5,727 nucleotides of DNA from assembly GCA_002323795.1 (NCBI GenBank), contig DCPZ01000089.1, positions 1 to 5,727 of the forward strand, in the 5' to 3' direction. The first letter of the stretch is position 1. Each line of letters begins with the position of its first letter. The translations under genes and the position numbers were made by a program. The DNA is from Flavobacteriales bacterium UBA1531. GTDB lineage: Bacteria > Bacteroidota > Bacteroidia > Flavobacteriales_D > Sanyastnellaceae. Shown in pieces: positions 1 to 5,727 of this stretch. The notes beneath the pieces were generated by a model, which ran no database searches, was not told where the DNA came from, and saw nothing but the letters and a program-made list of their open reading frames with translations.

Positions 1-600
1 GACCTTGAACAAGGCCAAAAGACTGGATTCTTCGTTGATCAACGAGAGAACCGAACATTGCTACAAACCATGGCTGAAGGCAAGCGCGTTCTCAATGTAT
101 TTAGCTATACGGGGGGATTCTCCATTGCAGCCATGCAAGGAAGGGCGGAACATGTAGCAAGCTTGGACAGTTCAAGACGCGCCCTTGACCTCGCCGCGGA
201 AGCCGTTGGTTTGAACGACTTCAACTCATCAACACACGAGTGCATTGAGGCGGATGCTTTGGCTTATTTAAAAAATGGGGTGTCCAATTATGACATTGTC
301 GTTCTCGATCCGCCAGCTTTTGCGAAATCAGCTTCGGCGCGTCATTCCGCAGTTCAAGGGTACAAGCGCATCAACCAACGAACACTCGAAACAATCAAAT
401 CAGGCGGAATTCTATTTACCTTCAGTTGCTCGCAGGCTGTTGACGATCGCCTGTTCACTCACACGGTCATTGCTGCTGCGATTCAAGCCAATCGAACCGT
501 ACGCATACTGCACAGATTGCACCAGCCTCCAGACCATCCCGTGAGCGCTTTCCATCCAGAAGGATCCTACCTCAAAGGCCTTGTGCTCAGAGTGGACTAG
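1..600 (+). CDS. rlmI: RlmI-type class I SAM-dependent rRNA methyltransferase, C-terminal part (5' truncated)
   Basis: The reading frame is open from the first base and gives 199 residues before TAG at 598-600; the start lies upstream of the window. Family members are about 390-400 residues, so roughly the C-terminal half is present. Visible landmarks, numbered in the fragment, are the GQKTGFFVDQREN segment (5-17) that opens the catalytic domain of RlmI/RlmK-like enzymes, the SAM-binding motif I VLNVFSYTGGFS (30-41), the acidic SLD of motif II (D56), the DPPAFAKS motif IV (103-110), a SCS segment (142-144), and the C-terminal DHPV...PEGSYLKG signature. The family uses S-adenosylmethionine to methylate 23S rRNA; E. 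coli RlmI makes m5C1962. The exact target nucleotide here is inferred. The missing part should contain the N-terminal PUA domain. The TTG at 58 is an internal codon, not a start, because the conserved QKTGF segment lies before it. The gene converges on pdxH with two bases between the stop codons. Confidence 0.9.
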   Translation, partial: DLEQGQKTGFFVDQRENRTLLQTMAEGKRVLNVFSYTGGFSIAAMQGRAEHVASLDSSRRALDLAAEAVGLNDFNSSTHECIEADALAYLKNGVSNYDIVVLDPPAFAKSASARHSAVQGYKRINQRTLETIKSGGILFTFSCSQAVDDRLFTHTVIAAAIQANRTVRILHRLHQPPDHPVSAFHPEGSYLKGLVLRVD

Positions 601-602
601 CG

Positions 603-1244
603 TCAAGGATCCAACCGTCCTAACGACCAAGACGGTCCCTGTTTTGTGTAGAGGTAACGGTTGTGAAGCCGGCTCGGCCGTCCTTGCCAGAATTCAATTT
701 CATCTGCATAAATATCGAAACCTCCCCAAAATGGCGGACGAGGGATAACGTCTTGTCCTTCGAATTGGGCTTTGTAACTATTGATGCGCTCCGTGAGTTT
801 AACTTCTTCTCCTTGTCGGCTTTGGCGTGATGCCCATGCACCAATTTGACTTGATCTTGGTCGGGAGGCGAAGTAAGCATCGCTCACGGCGTCCGACGAT
901 GGAACGGCTTTTCCACGGACTCGTAACTGTCGCTCCAATTCTTTCCAAAAGAAAATGCAAGCAACCTGAGGCGAAGCCAAGATTTCCTTTCCCTTTTCCG
1001 ATTCATAATTGGTAAAGAAACGCAAACAATCATCTTCCAACGCTCTCAGCAAAACAATGCGTCCGTTGCTGCCTCCACTTAGACTATGCGTAGCTATGCA
1101 CATGGCATTGTAGTCTTCGGGGTCCACTTCAGCGGCATCCGCCACCCATTGATTCAATAAGAGCATTGGATTAGCGGGTAGATCTTCCTTGTGAAGCGCA
1201 CCTTTGGCATAGTCTTTTCGAGCAGAACTGACAGCGTCGGACAT
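603..1244 (-). CDS. pdxH: Pyridoxamine/pyridoxine 5'-phosphate oxidase (PNPOx)
   Basis: This 213-residue cytoplasmic FMN enzyme oxidises pyridoxamine 5'-phosphate or pyridoxine 5'-phosphate to pyridoxal 5'-phosphate, the last step of B6 synthesis and salvage. Its length is close to E. coli PdxH (218). It aligns along its whole length with remembered family sequence: the N-terminal RKDYAKGALHKEDLPANP segment (9-26), GRIVLLR (61-67) and FFTNYESEKGKEI (76-88) in the FMN/phosphate-binding region, LERQLRVRGKA (103-113), SRPRSSQIGAWAS (127-139), PFWGGF (171-176), EFWQG (184-188) and the active-site RLHNR (192-196). The usual form of that last motif is RLHDR, so Asp is replaced by Asn here. The ATG at 1244 was chosen because homology begins there. 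An in-frame ATG at 1328 would add 28 hydrophobic and basic residues not expected in this family and would overlap the neighbouring gene's start. The stop codon lies two bases from that of the rRNA methyltransferase, leaving no room for an intergenic terminator. Confidence 0.96.
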   Translation of the reverse strand: MSDAVSSARKDYAKGALHKEDLPANPMLLLNQWVADAAEVDPEDYNAMCIATHSLSGGSNGRIVLLRALEDDCLRFFTNYESEKGKEILASPQVACIFFWKELERQLRVRGKAVPSSDAVSDAYFASRPRSSQIGAWASRQSRQGEEVKLTERINSYKAQFEGQDVIPRPPFWGGFDIYADEIEFWQGRPSRLHNRYLYTKQGPSWSLGRLDP

Positions 1245-1271
1245 AAATAAATCATTAGAAATGAAACCCTT

Positions 1272-1305
1272 GAAACTTAAATACAGTAAAGGCCGATGAA
1301 ACAAA
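1272..1305 (-). promoter_or_regulatory. Weak candidate Bacteroidota promoter for pdxH
   Basis: On the minus strand TAAGTTTC (1279-1272) matches the Bacteroidota -7 consensus TAnnTTTG at all but the last fixed base, and TTTG (1305-1302) lies 22 bases upstream. Predicted initiation near 1265 would leave a leader of about 20 bases before the pdxH ATG. The spacing is at the long end of the usual range, so this is only a tentative call. The element lies in the 67-base gap shared with the divergent gene that starts at 1312. Confidence 0.25.
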
Positions 1306-1311
1306 TTCATC

Positions 1312-1536
1312 ATGCGCAATTTAATCATCAGCTACCGCAAACTACCGAGCACTGTGCTCGCGTCATTGCAAGTGAGGTACCCCGATGGATTCGAAGACGA
1401 TTCGTTCGAATTCGAAATCCCAGGAAAACAACTTATTTGCAAGGCCATCCGCATCAGCGTTGAAGGAGTAAACTACCTTATCAAACTCGAGCAGCGTCCC
1501 AAGAAGACGGACTTCTTGTTGGATGAAGATTGGTGA
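1312..1536 (+). CDS. Small conserved-looking hypothetical protein (74 aa)
   Basis: I cannot assign a function. The protein is small, soluble and mixed in charge, with no signal peptide, membrane segment or cysteine-pair metal site. It begins MRNLIISYRKL, has a YPDGF turn (23-27) followed by an acidic, alternating DDSFEFEI strand-like stretch (29-36), a VNYLIKLE strand (53-60), and an acidic aromatic tail DEDW. From memory it resembles short uncharacterised proteins of Flavobacteriia with a YP-G-(D/E)-D core, but this was not checked. It is likely a real gene: the frame fills the whole gap between two firmly identified genes, starts with ATG 67 bases from divergent pdxH, and ends in a TGA whose last base directly adjoins the stop codon of the convergent phoD-like gene. 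I see no clear Shine-Dalgarno sequence or good promoter upstream. Confidence 0.7.
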   Translation: MRNLIISYRKLPSTVLASLQVRYPDGFEDDSFEFEIPGKQLICKAIRISVEGVNYLIKLEQRPKKTDFLLDEDW

Positions 1537-2877
1537 TCAATTCAAGCCATACCCCTGGCCTGCATCAATCGAATGGGTCCACAGTGCAATGCCATCGGCG
1601 TCCTTAACAGTCATGGTAAGCACTCGTTCTTTGCGAGGACCGGACACATTGAGTACGCCGTAGTTTCGTATACCTACCATCGTGCCTGGCTCGCGATTGG
1701 TGTTGGGCTCTTCCTCGTGATTGTAGCTCCCGCTTGTCAGCGGACTGACCGTCCAATCGTAAACCCAATTCCCTCCAGGAAGTTGCATTTTAGACAACTC
1801 GCTGTTGTGGCGATCCCCGGTCAAAAAAACAACACCGCGTATGCCCAGTTCATCAATGGCATCAAACAAAAGCGCTCGCTCCTCCGGGAACTGAGCAAAG
1901 TTTTCATAAATGGCAGCATCGCTTACCATTTGGCCCCCTATGGCCACTAATTTGAAGGGAGCACGGCTGTTTCGCAATGCATTTAGCAACCAGTCGCGCT
2001 GAATACTCCCTAACATTTGACGTTTTTCCGATCCCAACGTATGATTCACGCGATGGGAGCGATTGTCAAGCAGGAAAAATTCTACATCACCGAACAAAAA
2101 TTGAGCGGTATTCAGCTCAGAAGCGCCTGGAACACCTGATTCAGGATTAGGCCAAAAAGCCTCAAATGCAGCCCTGGACCAATCGGGATGCACCCAAGAT
2201 CTGTCTGAATCATCGGGGCCAAAGTCGTGATCGTCCCAGATTGCGTAATGCGCACCTTTCGATAAAAACGTCTGCATCTCTGGCAGGGCGCGCGTATGGG
2301 TGTAACGATGAACGAATCCAGATAGGCTCGTAAAATCAACCTCTCGCAGGTAAATGTTATCTCCGAGCCAAACCATGGCATCAAAGGTTTCTTCCGCCAT
2401 GGTATTAAATATCCCATACCCTCCACCGTACGGCTTTCCAGGACGATCAAACTCCGGTTCGTTTACATACGCACAGCTTCCTAGCAAGAAGTTCAATTCC
2501 GGAGGGTCTGTTCGGTACTGCCATAGCGGTTGTGTCTTGATTTCAAGGGTGTCACTAAGCCTTGCTCCTCTTTCGTCGCTTATGTAGTAGATGTAACGGG
2601 TTCCGGGTGACAACTTCGTTAGCTCCGCTTGAAAGCAATTACCTAGATGCAGAGATTTCATGGACACAACGGAAATCCGTTCGCCCACTGAATCCAAAAG
2701 ATTCACGCTTGGGCACTCCGAATAGGCGCTCTGTGAAAGCTGACACCAGACCTTGGCATTACGCATTCCAACATCGCCGACTACTGGCGAAGCATTTAAG
2801 ATCAAGTGAATCTTGTCGGAAGGTCCCTGGGCACAACCGGCAATCATTATTGCTATGAAAAAACCGAAGTATCGCAT
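1537..2877 (-). CDS. PhoD-like alkaline phosphatase/phosphodiesterase, predicted lipoprotein
   Basis: This 446-residue protein has a lipoprotein signal: a short hydrophobic N-terminus leads to the lipobox IAGC with Cys15 as the lipidated residue. Residues about 25-115 form a beta-rich N-terminal domain of the kind that precedes PhoD catalytic domains, with a fibronectin-like LSPGTRYIYYI strand (89-99). The metallophosphatase domain shows the family's metal-site motifs in order: GSC (133-135), WLGDNIY (170-176), WDDHDFGPDDSD (214-225), LLDNRSHR (269-276) and FLTGDRH (351-357). In characterised PhoD the Cys and the Asp/Tyr of GDxxY hold iron, and DDHD plus GDRH complete an Fe/Ca centre, so the enzyme should be active. 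It probably hydrolyses phosphomono- or diesters at the cell envelope to release phosphate; the substrate is unknown. The residues after Cys15 (AQGPSDK) are not a clear surface-export signal, so periplasmic facing is more likely. The gene has its own promoter candidate at 2891-2922 and abuts the convergent small gene at its 3' end. Confidence 0.92.
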   Translation of the reverse strand: MRYFGFFIAIMIAGCAQGPSDKIHLILNASPVVGDVGMRNAKVWCQLSQSAYSECPSVNLLDSVGERISVVSMKSLHLGNCFQAELTKLSPGTRYIYYISDERGARLSDTLEIKTQPLWQYRTDPPELNFLLGSCAYVNEPEFDRPGKPYGGGYGIFNTMAEETFDAMVWLGDNIYLREVDFTSLSGFVHRYTHTRALPEMQTFLSKGAHYAIWDDHDFGPDDSDRSWVHPDWSRAAFEAFWPNPESGVPGASELNTAQFLFGDVEFFLLDNRSHRVNHTLGSEKRQMLGSIQRDWLLNALRNSRAPFKLVAIGGQMVSDAAIYENFAQFPEERALLFDAIDELGIRGVVFLTGDRHNSELSKMQLPGGNWVYDWTVSPLTSGSYNHEEEPNTNREPGTMVGIRNYGVLNVSGPRKERVLTMTVKDADGIALWTHSIDAGQGYGLN

Positions 2878-2890
2878 TACTTTTTTTCTT

Positions 2891-2922
2891 CAAACTTACA
2901 AAAGCAAAAAAGGGACCCCGAA
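2891..2922 (-). promoter_or_regulatory. Candidate Bacteroidota promoter of the phoD-like gene
   Basis: On the minus strand TAAGTTTG (2898-2891) is an exact match to the -7 consensus TAnnTTTG. Exactly 20 bases upstream is TTCG (2922-2919), a three-of-four match to the -33 TTTG. Fourteen bases separate the -7 box from the ATG at 2877, so initiation would leave a leader of only about 7-9 A-rich bases, nearly leaderless. The -33 position coincides with the loop of the terminator of the gene upstream, so the two signals share DNA. The -7 box is convincing; the -33 assignment is inferred from spacing. Confidence 0.5.
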
Positions 2923-2932
2923 GGGTCCCTTT
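2906..2932 (-). terminator. Rho-independent terminator of the T9SS-exported protein gene
   Basis: Read on the minus strand, a perfect 10-base-pair stem (2932-2923 paired with 2918-2909, AAAGGGACCC with its complement) closes a TTCG loop, giving the very stable C(UUCG)G tetraloop. The right arm runs into an uninterrupted T tract (six T in all, ending at 2906). It begins 22 bases after the TAA stop at 2954-2956, the usual place for an intrinsic terminator. The plus-strand reading lacks a long T tract, so it works in one direction, fitting the minus-strand gene. Confidence 0.93.
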
Positions 2933-2953
2933 CAAATTGAAAGCGTAGGAAGC

Positions 2954-3922
2954 TTACTTCGCTACAACAATGTTTTGGGCGTCAGTGAAATCCGCGTGGA
3001 AAACCGACACAGTGTAGTTACCGGCAGCCAAATCGTGCTTTACAACGATGCGGTTACCACCTACAATATTTTCTTGAGCAATTTCCTGAGAAATAACTGC
3101 CTTACCTGACATATCAGTTACTTCGAGAATGATATTCTCACCTCCCAAGTTCAACTCACGATCAAACTTCACGCTGAAAGTGCTCTCGAAAACTGGATTT
3201 GGGAAAATGTTCCACTCTGTAGTGTTATCAATGTTAGACAAACCGTGGCTGTCTCCGTTGTTCTGACCGAAGCAAGAACCGTCATTGTAGGAAGCTTCAG
3301 CATTGAAGTTTGCAGCATTCGCATCAGTACATCCGAAAACTTGAGCATCTGTTGAAGAGAATGTCAAATCGAAAGCGCGCCATGCAGCACCGTCTGCATC
3401 CCATCCCTGAAGATTCAAGATACCAGTAGCAGTTCCATCAGTTGTTACTTGCATGAGCAAAACGCGATTGCCCGCTTCAGCAACAGCCTGAACATCAGTA
3501 GGAACAACAAACCATGCACCGTCTGTAACTGTAAGTTCAGAACCGTTCAAGAAGTTGTTGTAATCGACTCCGACCGTCCACAGGTTATTATTCGTGCTAT
3601 TGGTAGCACCAATGGTTACCCAGCTATCATATGCCAAAGATCCTTCCAATGCAACGATTTGGTCGTTCACATCCAAAGATGAGAAGCTTCCATATTGGTG
3701 CTGGTAAAAATCGGTGGTTGTAGCCACATTAAGAACGTGCTCGCCGTCAGCAAAAACAGCGTGCAAAGAATGCTCAGCTGAGGGCAATACAGCGTAAACG
3801 CGGTACGTATTACCTTCTACTTGGCCGCCGTTATCTACAGCTTCGACGACCAACTCAACATTGCTGGCACTCGCACCGAAGGCGAGGAAAGAGGCCGCAG
3901 CCAGTGTGAAAAGGTTTTTCAT
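2954..3922 (-). CDS. Secreted protein with type IX secretion C-terminal sorting domain, function unknown
   Basis: This 322-residue protein has three parts. A Sec signal peptide (1-19 or 20) ends in the A-S-A cleavage pattern. Residues about 21-190 are a beta-rich region starting VELVVEAVDNGGQVEGNTYRVY and including AYDSWVTIGAT (97-107) and VLLMQVTTDGTATGILNLQG (154-173); I recall similar regions in uncharacterised exported proteins of marine Flavobacteriales but know no function. A linker then carries GCTD...AANF...DGSC (197-217), whose Cys198 and Cys217 probably form a disulfide; GCTD motifs of this type recur in secreted Bacteroidota proteins. Residues about 236-322 (WNIFPNPV...LEVTDMSGKAV...GNYTVSVF...) are a type A sorting domain that directs export through the outer membrane and is normally removed. 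No enzyme motif is visible. Codons favour AAC, TTC and TAC where I checked, and the gene has a well-spaced promoter, an A/T-rich leader and a strong terminator, suggesting high expression. It appears to be a single-gene transcript. Confidence 0.9.
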   Translation of the reverse strand: MKNLFTLAAASFLAFGASASNVELVVEAVDNGGQVEGNTYRVYAVLPSAEHSLHAVFADGEHVLNVATTTDFYQHQYGSFSSLDVNDQIVALEGSLAYDSWVTIGATNSTNNNLWTVGVDYNNFLNGSELTVTDGAWFVVPTDVQAVAEAGNRVLLMQVTTDGTATGILNLQGWDADGAAWRAFDLTFSSTDAQVFGCTDANAANFNAEASYNDGSCFGQNNGDSHGLSNIDNTTEWNIFPNPVFESTFSVKFDRELNLGGENIILEVTDMSGKAVISQEIAQENIVGGNRIVVKHDLAAGNYTVSVFHADFTDAQNIVVAK

Positions 3923-3972
3923 TTGAATGAATTATTTGATGTTTCTGGTCAAGGTTTGATGTCAGTGTGAGG

Positions 3973-4004
3973 CTAAGATAAGGTAATTCATCATTAATCC
4001 CAAA
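3973..4004 (-). promoter_or_regulatory. Candidate Bacteroidota promoter of the T9SS-exported protein gene
   Basis: On the minus strand TTTG (4004-4001) is followed after exactly 20 bases by TATCTTAG (3980-3973), which matches the -7 consensus TAnnTTTG except for one base. Initiation near 3966 would give a leader of about 44 bases that becomes A/T-rich just before the ATG at 3922, a common arrangement for well-translated Bacteroidota genes without Shine-Dalgarno sites. A short palindrome CTTCGtCGAAG (4009-4019) lies just upstream of the -33 box; whether it binds anything is unknown. Confidence 0.45.
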
Positions 4005-4128
4005 ATTTCTTCGTCGAAGTTAATAAAAATTTCATAGACGTATCGATGTATCTCAGCGATGAATCGAAGATAGGCTAGTTTGGAAGAAAAACAAAGGCAT
4101 GGTTTCTGGCGCATCCCGAATCTCAGCG

Positions 4129-4165
4129 GGTGTTCATGCGTATTTTCGCTTCAAAAGCGAACACC
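4129..4165 (+). promoter_or_regulatory. Overlapping inverted repeats in the paaZ leader; possible operator or translational switch
   Basis: A perfect palindrome TTCGCTT-caa-AAGCGAA (4145-4151, 4155-4161) ends five bases before the paaZ ATG. Its right arm runs on as GAACACC (4159-4165), which is also a perfect 7-base complement of GGTGTTC at 4129-4135. The two pairings share bases 4159-4161, so the full forms are alternatives, although a shortened inner stem (GCTT with AAGC) could stack on the outer one. No T tract follows, so it is not an intrinsic terminator. TATTTTCG (4141-4148) is one base off the -7 consensus and overlaps the palindrome, but it lacks a partner -33 element. The symmetry would suit a dimeric repressor such as a TetR-type phenylacetate regulator, or RNA structure over the start region. 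Function is inferred only from position and symmetry. Confidence 0.4.
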
Positions 4166-4166
4166 T

Positions 4167-5727
4167 ATGAGCACCTCTACCCTTGCACATTACATCAACG
4201 GGACTTGGCATAGTCCGTCAGTTTCGAATGCAACACCCCTTGTCCACGCTGTAAGTGGACAAGTGGTTGCGCACGTGGGCAATGAATCGCTCAACTTTGA
4301 CTCCATTCTGGATTACGGGAGGTCTATTGGCAACGCCAATCTTAGGCGCCTAACATTTCAGCAACGCGGTCTAATGCTCAAACGCCTCGCCCTGCATCTA
4401 TTGAAGCATAAAGAAGCATTCTATGAGGCAAGCTGGGCCACAGGTGCTACACGAGCAGATGCATGGATTGACATTGAGGGAGGTATTGGTAATTTGTTTA
4501 GTTATGCCAGCCTTCGTAGACAATTTGGTGATCAGCCTTTTGCATTGGACGGAGATTACATCCCCCTGAGTAAGCACGGTACATTCGGTGCGCAACACAT
4601 TCTCACGCCCAAAGAAGGCGTCGCAGTGCATATTAACGCATTCAACTTTCCTGTTTGGGGCATGTTGGAAAAAGTGGCCGTGAACTGGTTGGCTGGAATG
4701 CCAGCAATTGTAAAGCCCGCTTCTTCCACAAGTTTCCTAACTGCAACCGTTGCAAAAGAAATCATCAACTCGGGCATTCTTCCTGAAGGTGCGCTTCAAT
4801 TGATTTGTGGACCTGCGCGCACCATGCTTGACAGTGTAGATGAACGCGATGTCGTCACGTTCACAGGTTCGGCGTCTACTGGACTTAAACTCAAATCTCA
4901 TCCAAATCTTCTTGCGAATGCTGTGCGCTTTAATATGGAGGCAGATTCATTGAATTCTGCAGTACTGGGCGAACATGTGGCCCCAGGAGATCCTGAGTTT
5001 GAGCTCTTTATAAAGGAGGTGCGCAAAGAAATGATCGTAAAAGCAGGTCAGAAATGCACCGCAGTGCGTCGGGTTTTTGTTCCAAGGAGTCAAGTGGACA
5101 ACGTTCAAGAGGCACTTGTTCATGCGTTATCCAAGGCCGTAATGGGTGACCCACAGCAGGAGGGCGTTCGAATGGGCGCTCTCGTCAACAAAGGCCAAAA
5201 AGAAGAAGTCCTCGAGAAACTCGATCTCCTCAAAACAGAAGCGCAAAGTATTTACAACCACCCCATGTCATTGGTAGGTAAAGAAACCGTTGAAGACGCT
5301 TTCCTCGGACCACAACTGTTGCGAAATGACAAGCCAGCCGAGGCAACGTATTGCCACGATGTCGAAGCATTTGGTCCTGTTGCCACGCTCATGCCCTACG
5401 ACTCCCTCGATGAAGCCATAGCCTTGACCAAAAAAGGCAGGGGCTCTCTTTGCTGTTCATTGGTTAGTCCCAATGCTCAAGAAGCGAGGGAATTCATCGC
5501 AGGGGCAGCCACCATGCACGGACGAATTCTGGTGCTCGACCGTAATTGCGCTAAAGAATCAACCGGTCACGGTTCTCCACTGCCACTCCTTACTCACGGT
5601 GGCCCGGGTCGTGCCGGTGGTGGTGAGGAGATGGGCGGTGTCCGTGGCGTCCATCATTACATGCAGCGAACGGCCATTCAAGGTTCACCCACGGCTTTGA
5701 CTGCGATAACTCAAAAATACCAGCCGG
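4167..5727 (+). CDS. paaZ: Phenylacetate degradation bifunctional protein PaaZ, aldehyde dehydrogenase half (3' truncated)
   Basis: The frame gives 520 residues and runs off the window end. It aligns from its first residues with remembered E. coli PaaZ (681 aa). PaaZ opens the oxepin-CoA ring with a C-terminal MaoC-like hydratase domain, then oxidises the resulting aldehyde with an N-terminal NADP-dependent aldehyde dehydrogenase, feeding beta-oxidation-like steps of aerobic phenylacetate breakdown in the cytoplasm. Visible dehydrogenase landmarks are INAFNFPVWGMLEK (156-169) with the catalytic-region Asn160, VKPAS (182-186) for cofactor binding, FTGSASTG (232-239), the general base Glu258 in NMEADSLN, the nucleophile Cys297 in AGQKCTA, EAFGPVATLMP (400-410), and the PaaZ-specific AKESTGHGSPLP...HGGPGRAGGGEE stretch (462-488). 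The remaining 160 or so residues, the hydratase, lie outside. The ATG at 4167 fits the family start; an upstream in-frame TTG at 4080 would add unrelated residues. No other paa gene is visible upstream, so this may head an operon. Confidence 0.95.
   Translation, partial: MSTSTLAHYINGTWHSPSVSNATPLVHAVSGQVVAHVGNESLNFDSILDYGRSIGNANLRRLTFQQRGLMLKRLALHLLKHKEAFYEASWATGATRADAWIDIEGGIGNLFSYASLRRQFGDQPFALDGDYIPLSKHGTFGAQHILTPKEGVAVHINAFNFPVWGMLEKVAVNWLAGMPAIVKPASSTSFLTATVAKEIINSGILPEGALQLICGPARTMLDSVDERDVVTFTGSASTGLKLKSHPNLLANAVRFNMEADSLNSAVLGEHVAPGDPEFELFIKEVRKEMIVKAGQKCTAVRRVFVPRSQVDNVQEALVHALSKAVMGDPQQEGVRMGALVNKGQKEEVLEKLDLLKTEAQSIYNHPMSLVGKETVEDAFLGPQLLRNDKPAEATYCHDVEAFGPVATLMPYDSLDEAIALTKKGRGSLCCSLVSPNAQEAREFIAGAATMHGRILVLDRNCAKESTGHGSPLPLLTHGGPGRAGGGEEMGGVRGVHHYMQRTAIQGSPTALTAITQKYQP

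Noticed and set aside
614..636. Six-base stem ACCGTC/GACGGT with an 11-base loop near the methyltransferase and pdxH ends, a possible terminator.
   Set aside because: It lies inside the pdxH coding region, the stem is short with a long loop, and it is followed only by a broken T-rich stretch.
1245..1328. In-frame upstream extension of pdxH to an ATG at 1328, adding 28 residues.
   Set aside because: PdxH homology begins at the ATG at 1244, the added residues do not resemble the family, and the extension would overlap the divergent gene's start at 1312.
1405..1416. Perfect 12-base palindrome TTCGAATTCGAA.
   Set aside because: It falls inside the small gene where alternating Phe and Glu codons (FEFE) produce it, so coding constraint explains it.
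2112..2450. A 112-codon minus-strand frame.
   Set aside because: It is an alternative frame inside the phoD-like gene, whose own frame holds the GDxxY and DDHD metal-site motifs over the same bases.
4076..4083. TAGTTTGG as a -7 promoter element for paaZ.
   Set aside because: One mismatch to the consensus and no TTG or TTTG at the right distance upstream; not strong enough to list.
4050..4128. Direct repeat ATCTCAGCG at 4050-4058 and 4120-4128 upstream of paaZ.
   Set aside because: Only nine bases, with no matching flanks or symmetry; it could be chance.
5473..5700. A 75-codon open frame on the plus strand near the window end.
   Set aside because: It lies wholly within paaZ in a different frame, while the paaZ frame carries strong family motifs throughout this stretch.

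Overview
This window looks like chromosomal sequence from a member of the Bacteroidota, probably a marine or other aquatic Flavobacteriales-type bacterium. Three signs point there. The secreted protein encoded at 2954-3922 ends in a type IX secretion (Por) sorting domain and carries a GCTD...GSC motif typical of that group. Upstream regions hold matches to the Bacteroidota promoter pattern (-33 TTTG, -7 TAnnTTTG) and no clear Shine-Dalgarno sequences. The gene content is ordinary for the group. The lineage is inferred from these features, not from a database search.

Layout. Bases 1-600 (+) are the 3' half of an RlmI-type rRNA methyltransferase. It converges, with a 2-base gap, on pdxH (603-1244, -), encoding pyridoxamine-phosphate oxidase. 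A 67-base divergent gap separates pdxH from a 74-residue unrecognised protein (1312-1536, +). That gene in turn ends exactly against a PhoD-like metallophosphatase lipoprotein gene (1537-2877, -). Next comes a compact control region: a strong UUCG-loop terminator for the gene at 2954-3922 lies over the probable -33 region of the phoD-like promoter. The T9SS-exported protein follows (2954-3922, -). A 244-base divergent intergenic region then leads to paaZ (4167 to the window end, +), of which 520 codons, essentially the whole aldehyde dehydrogenase half, are visible.

How the genes relate. No multi-gene operon is visible. The genes are mostly single units in alternating orientation, with two nearly abutting convergent pairs. 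Functions are mixed: ribosome modification, vitamin B6 salvage, envelope phosphate-ester hydrolysis, an exported protein of unknown role, and ring cleavage in aerobic phenylacetate degradation. paaZ may be the first gene of a longer phenylacetate operon beyond the window, but that cannot be seen here. I found no mobile element, CRISPR array, tRNA or rRNA. I also found no convincing novel system; the most notable points are the overlapped terminator/promoter near 2900 and the hairpin-rich leader just before paaZ.
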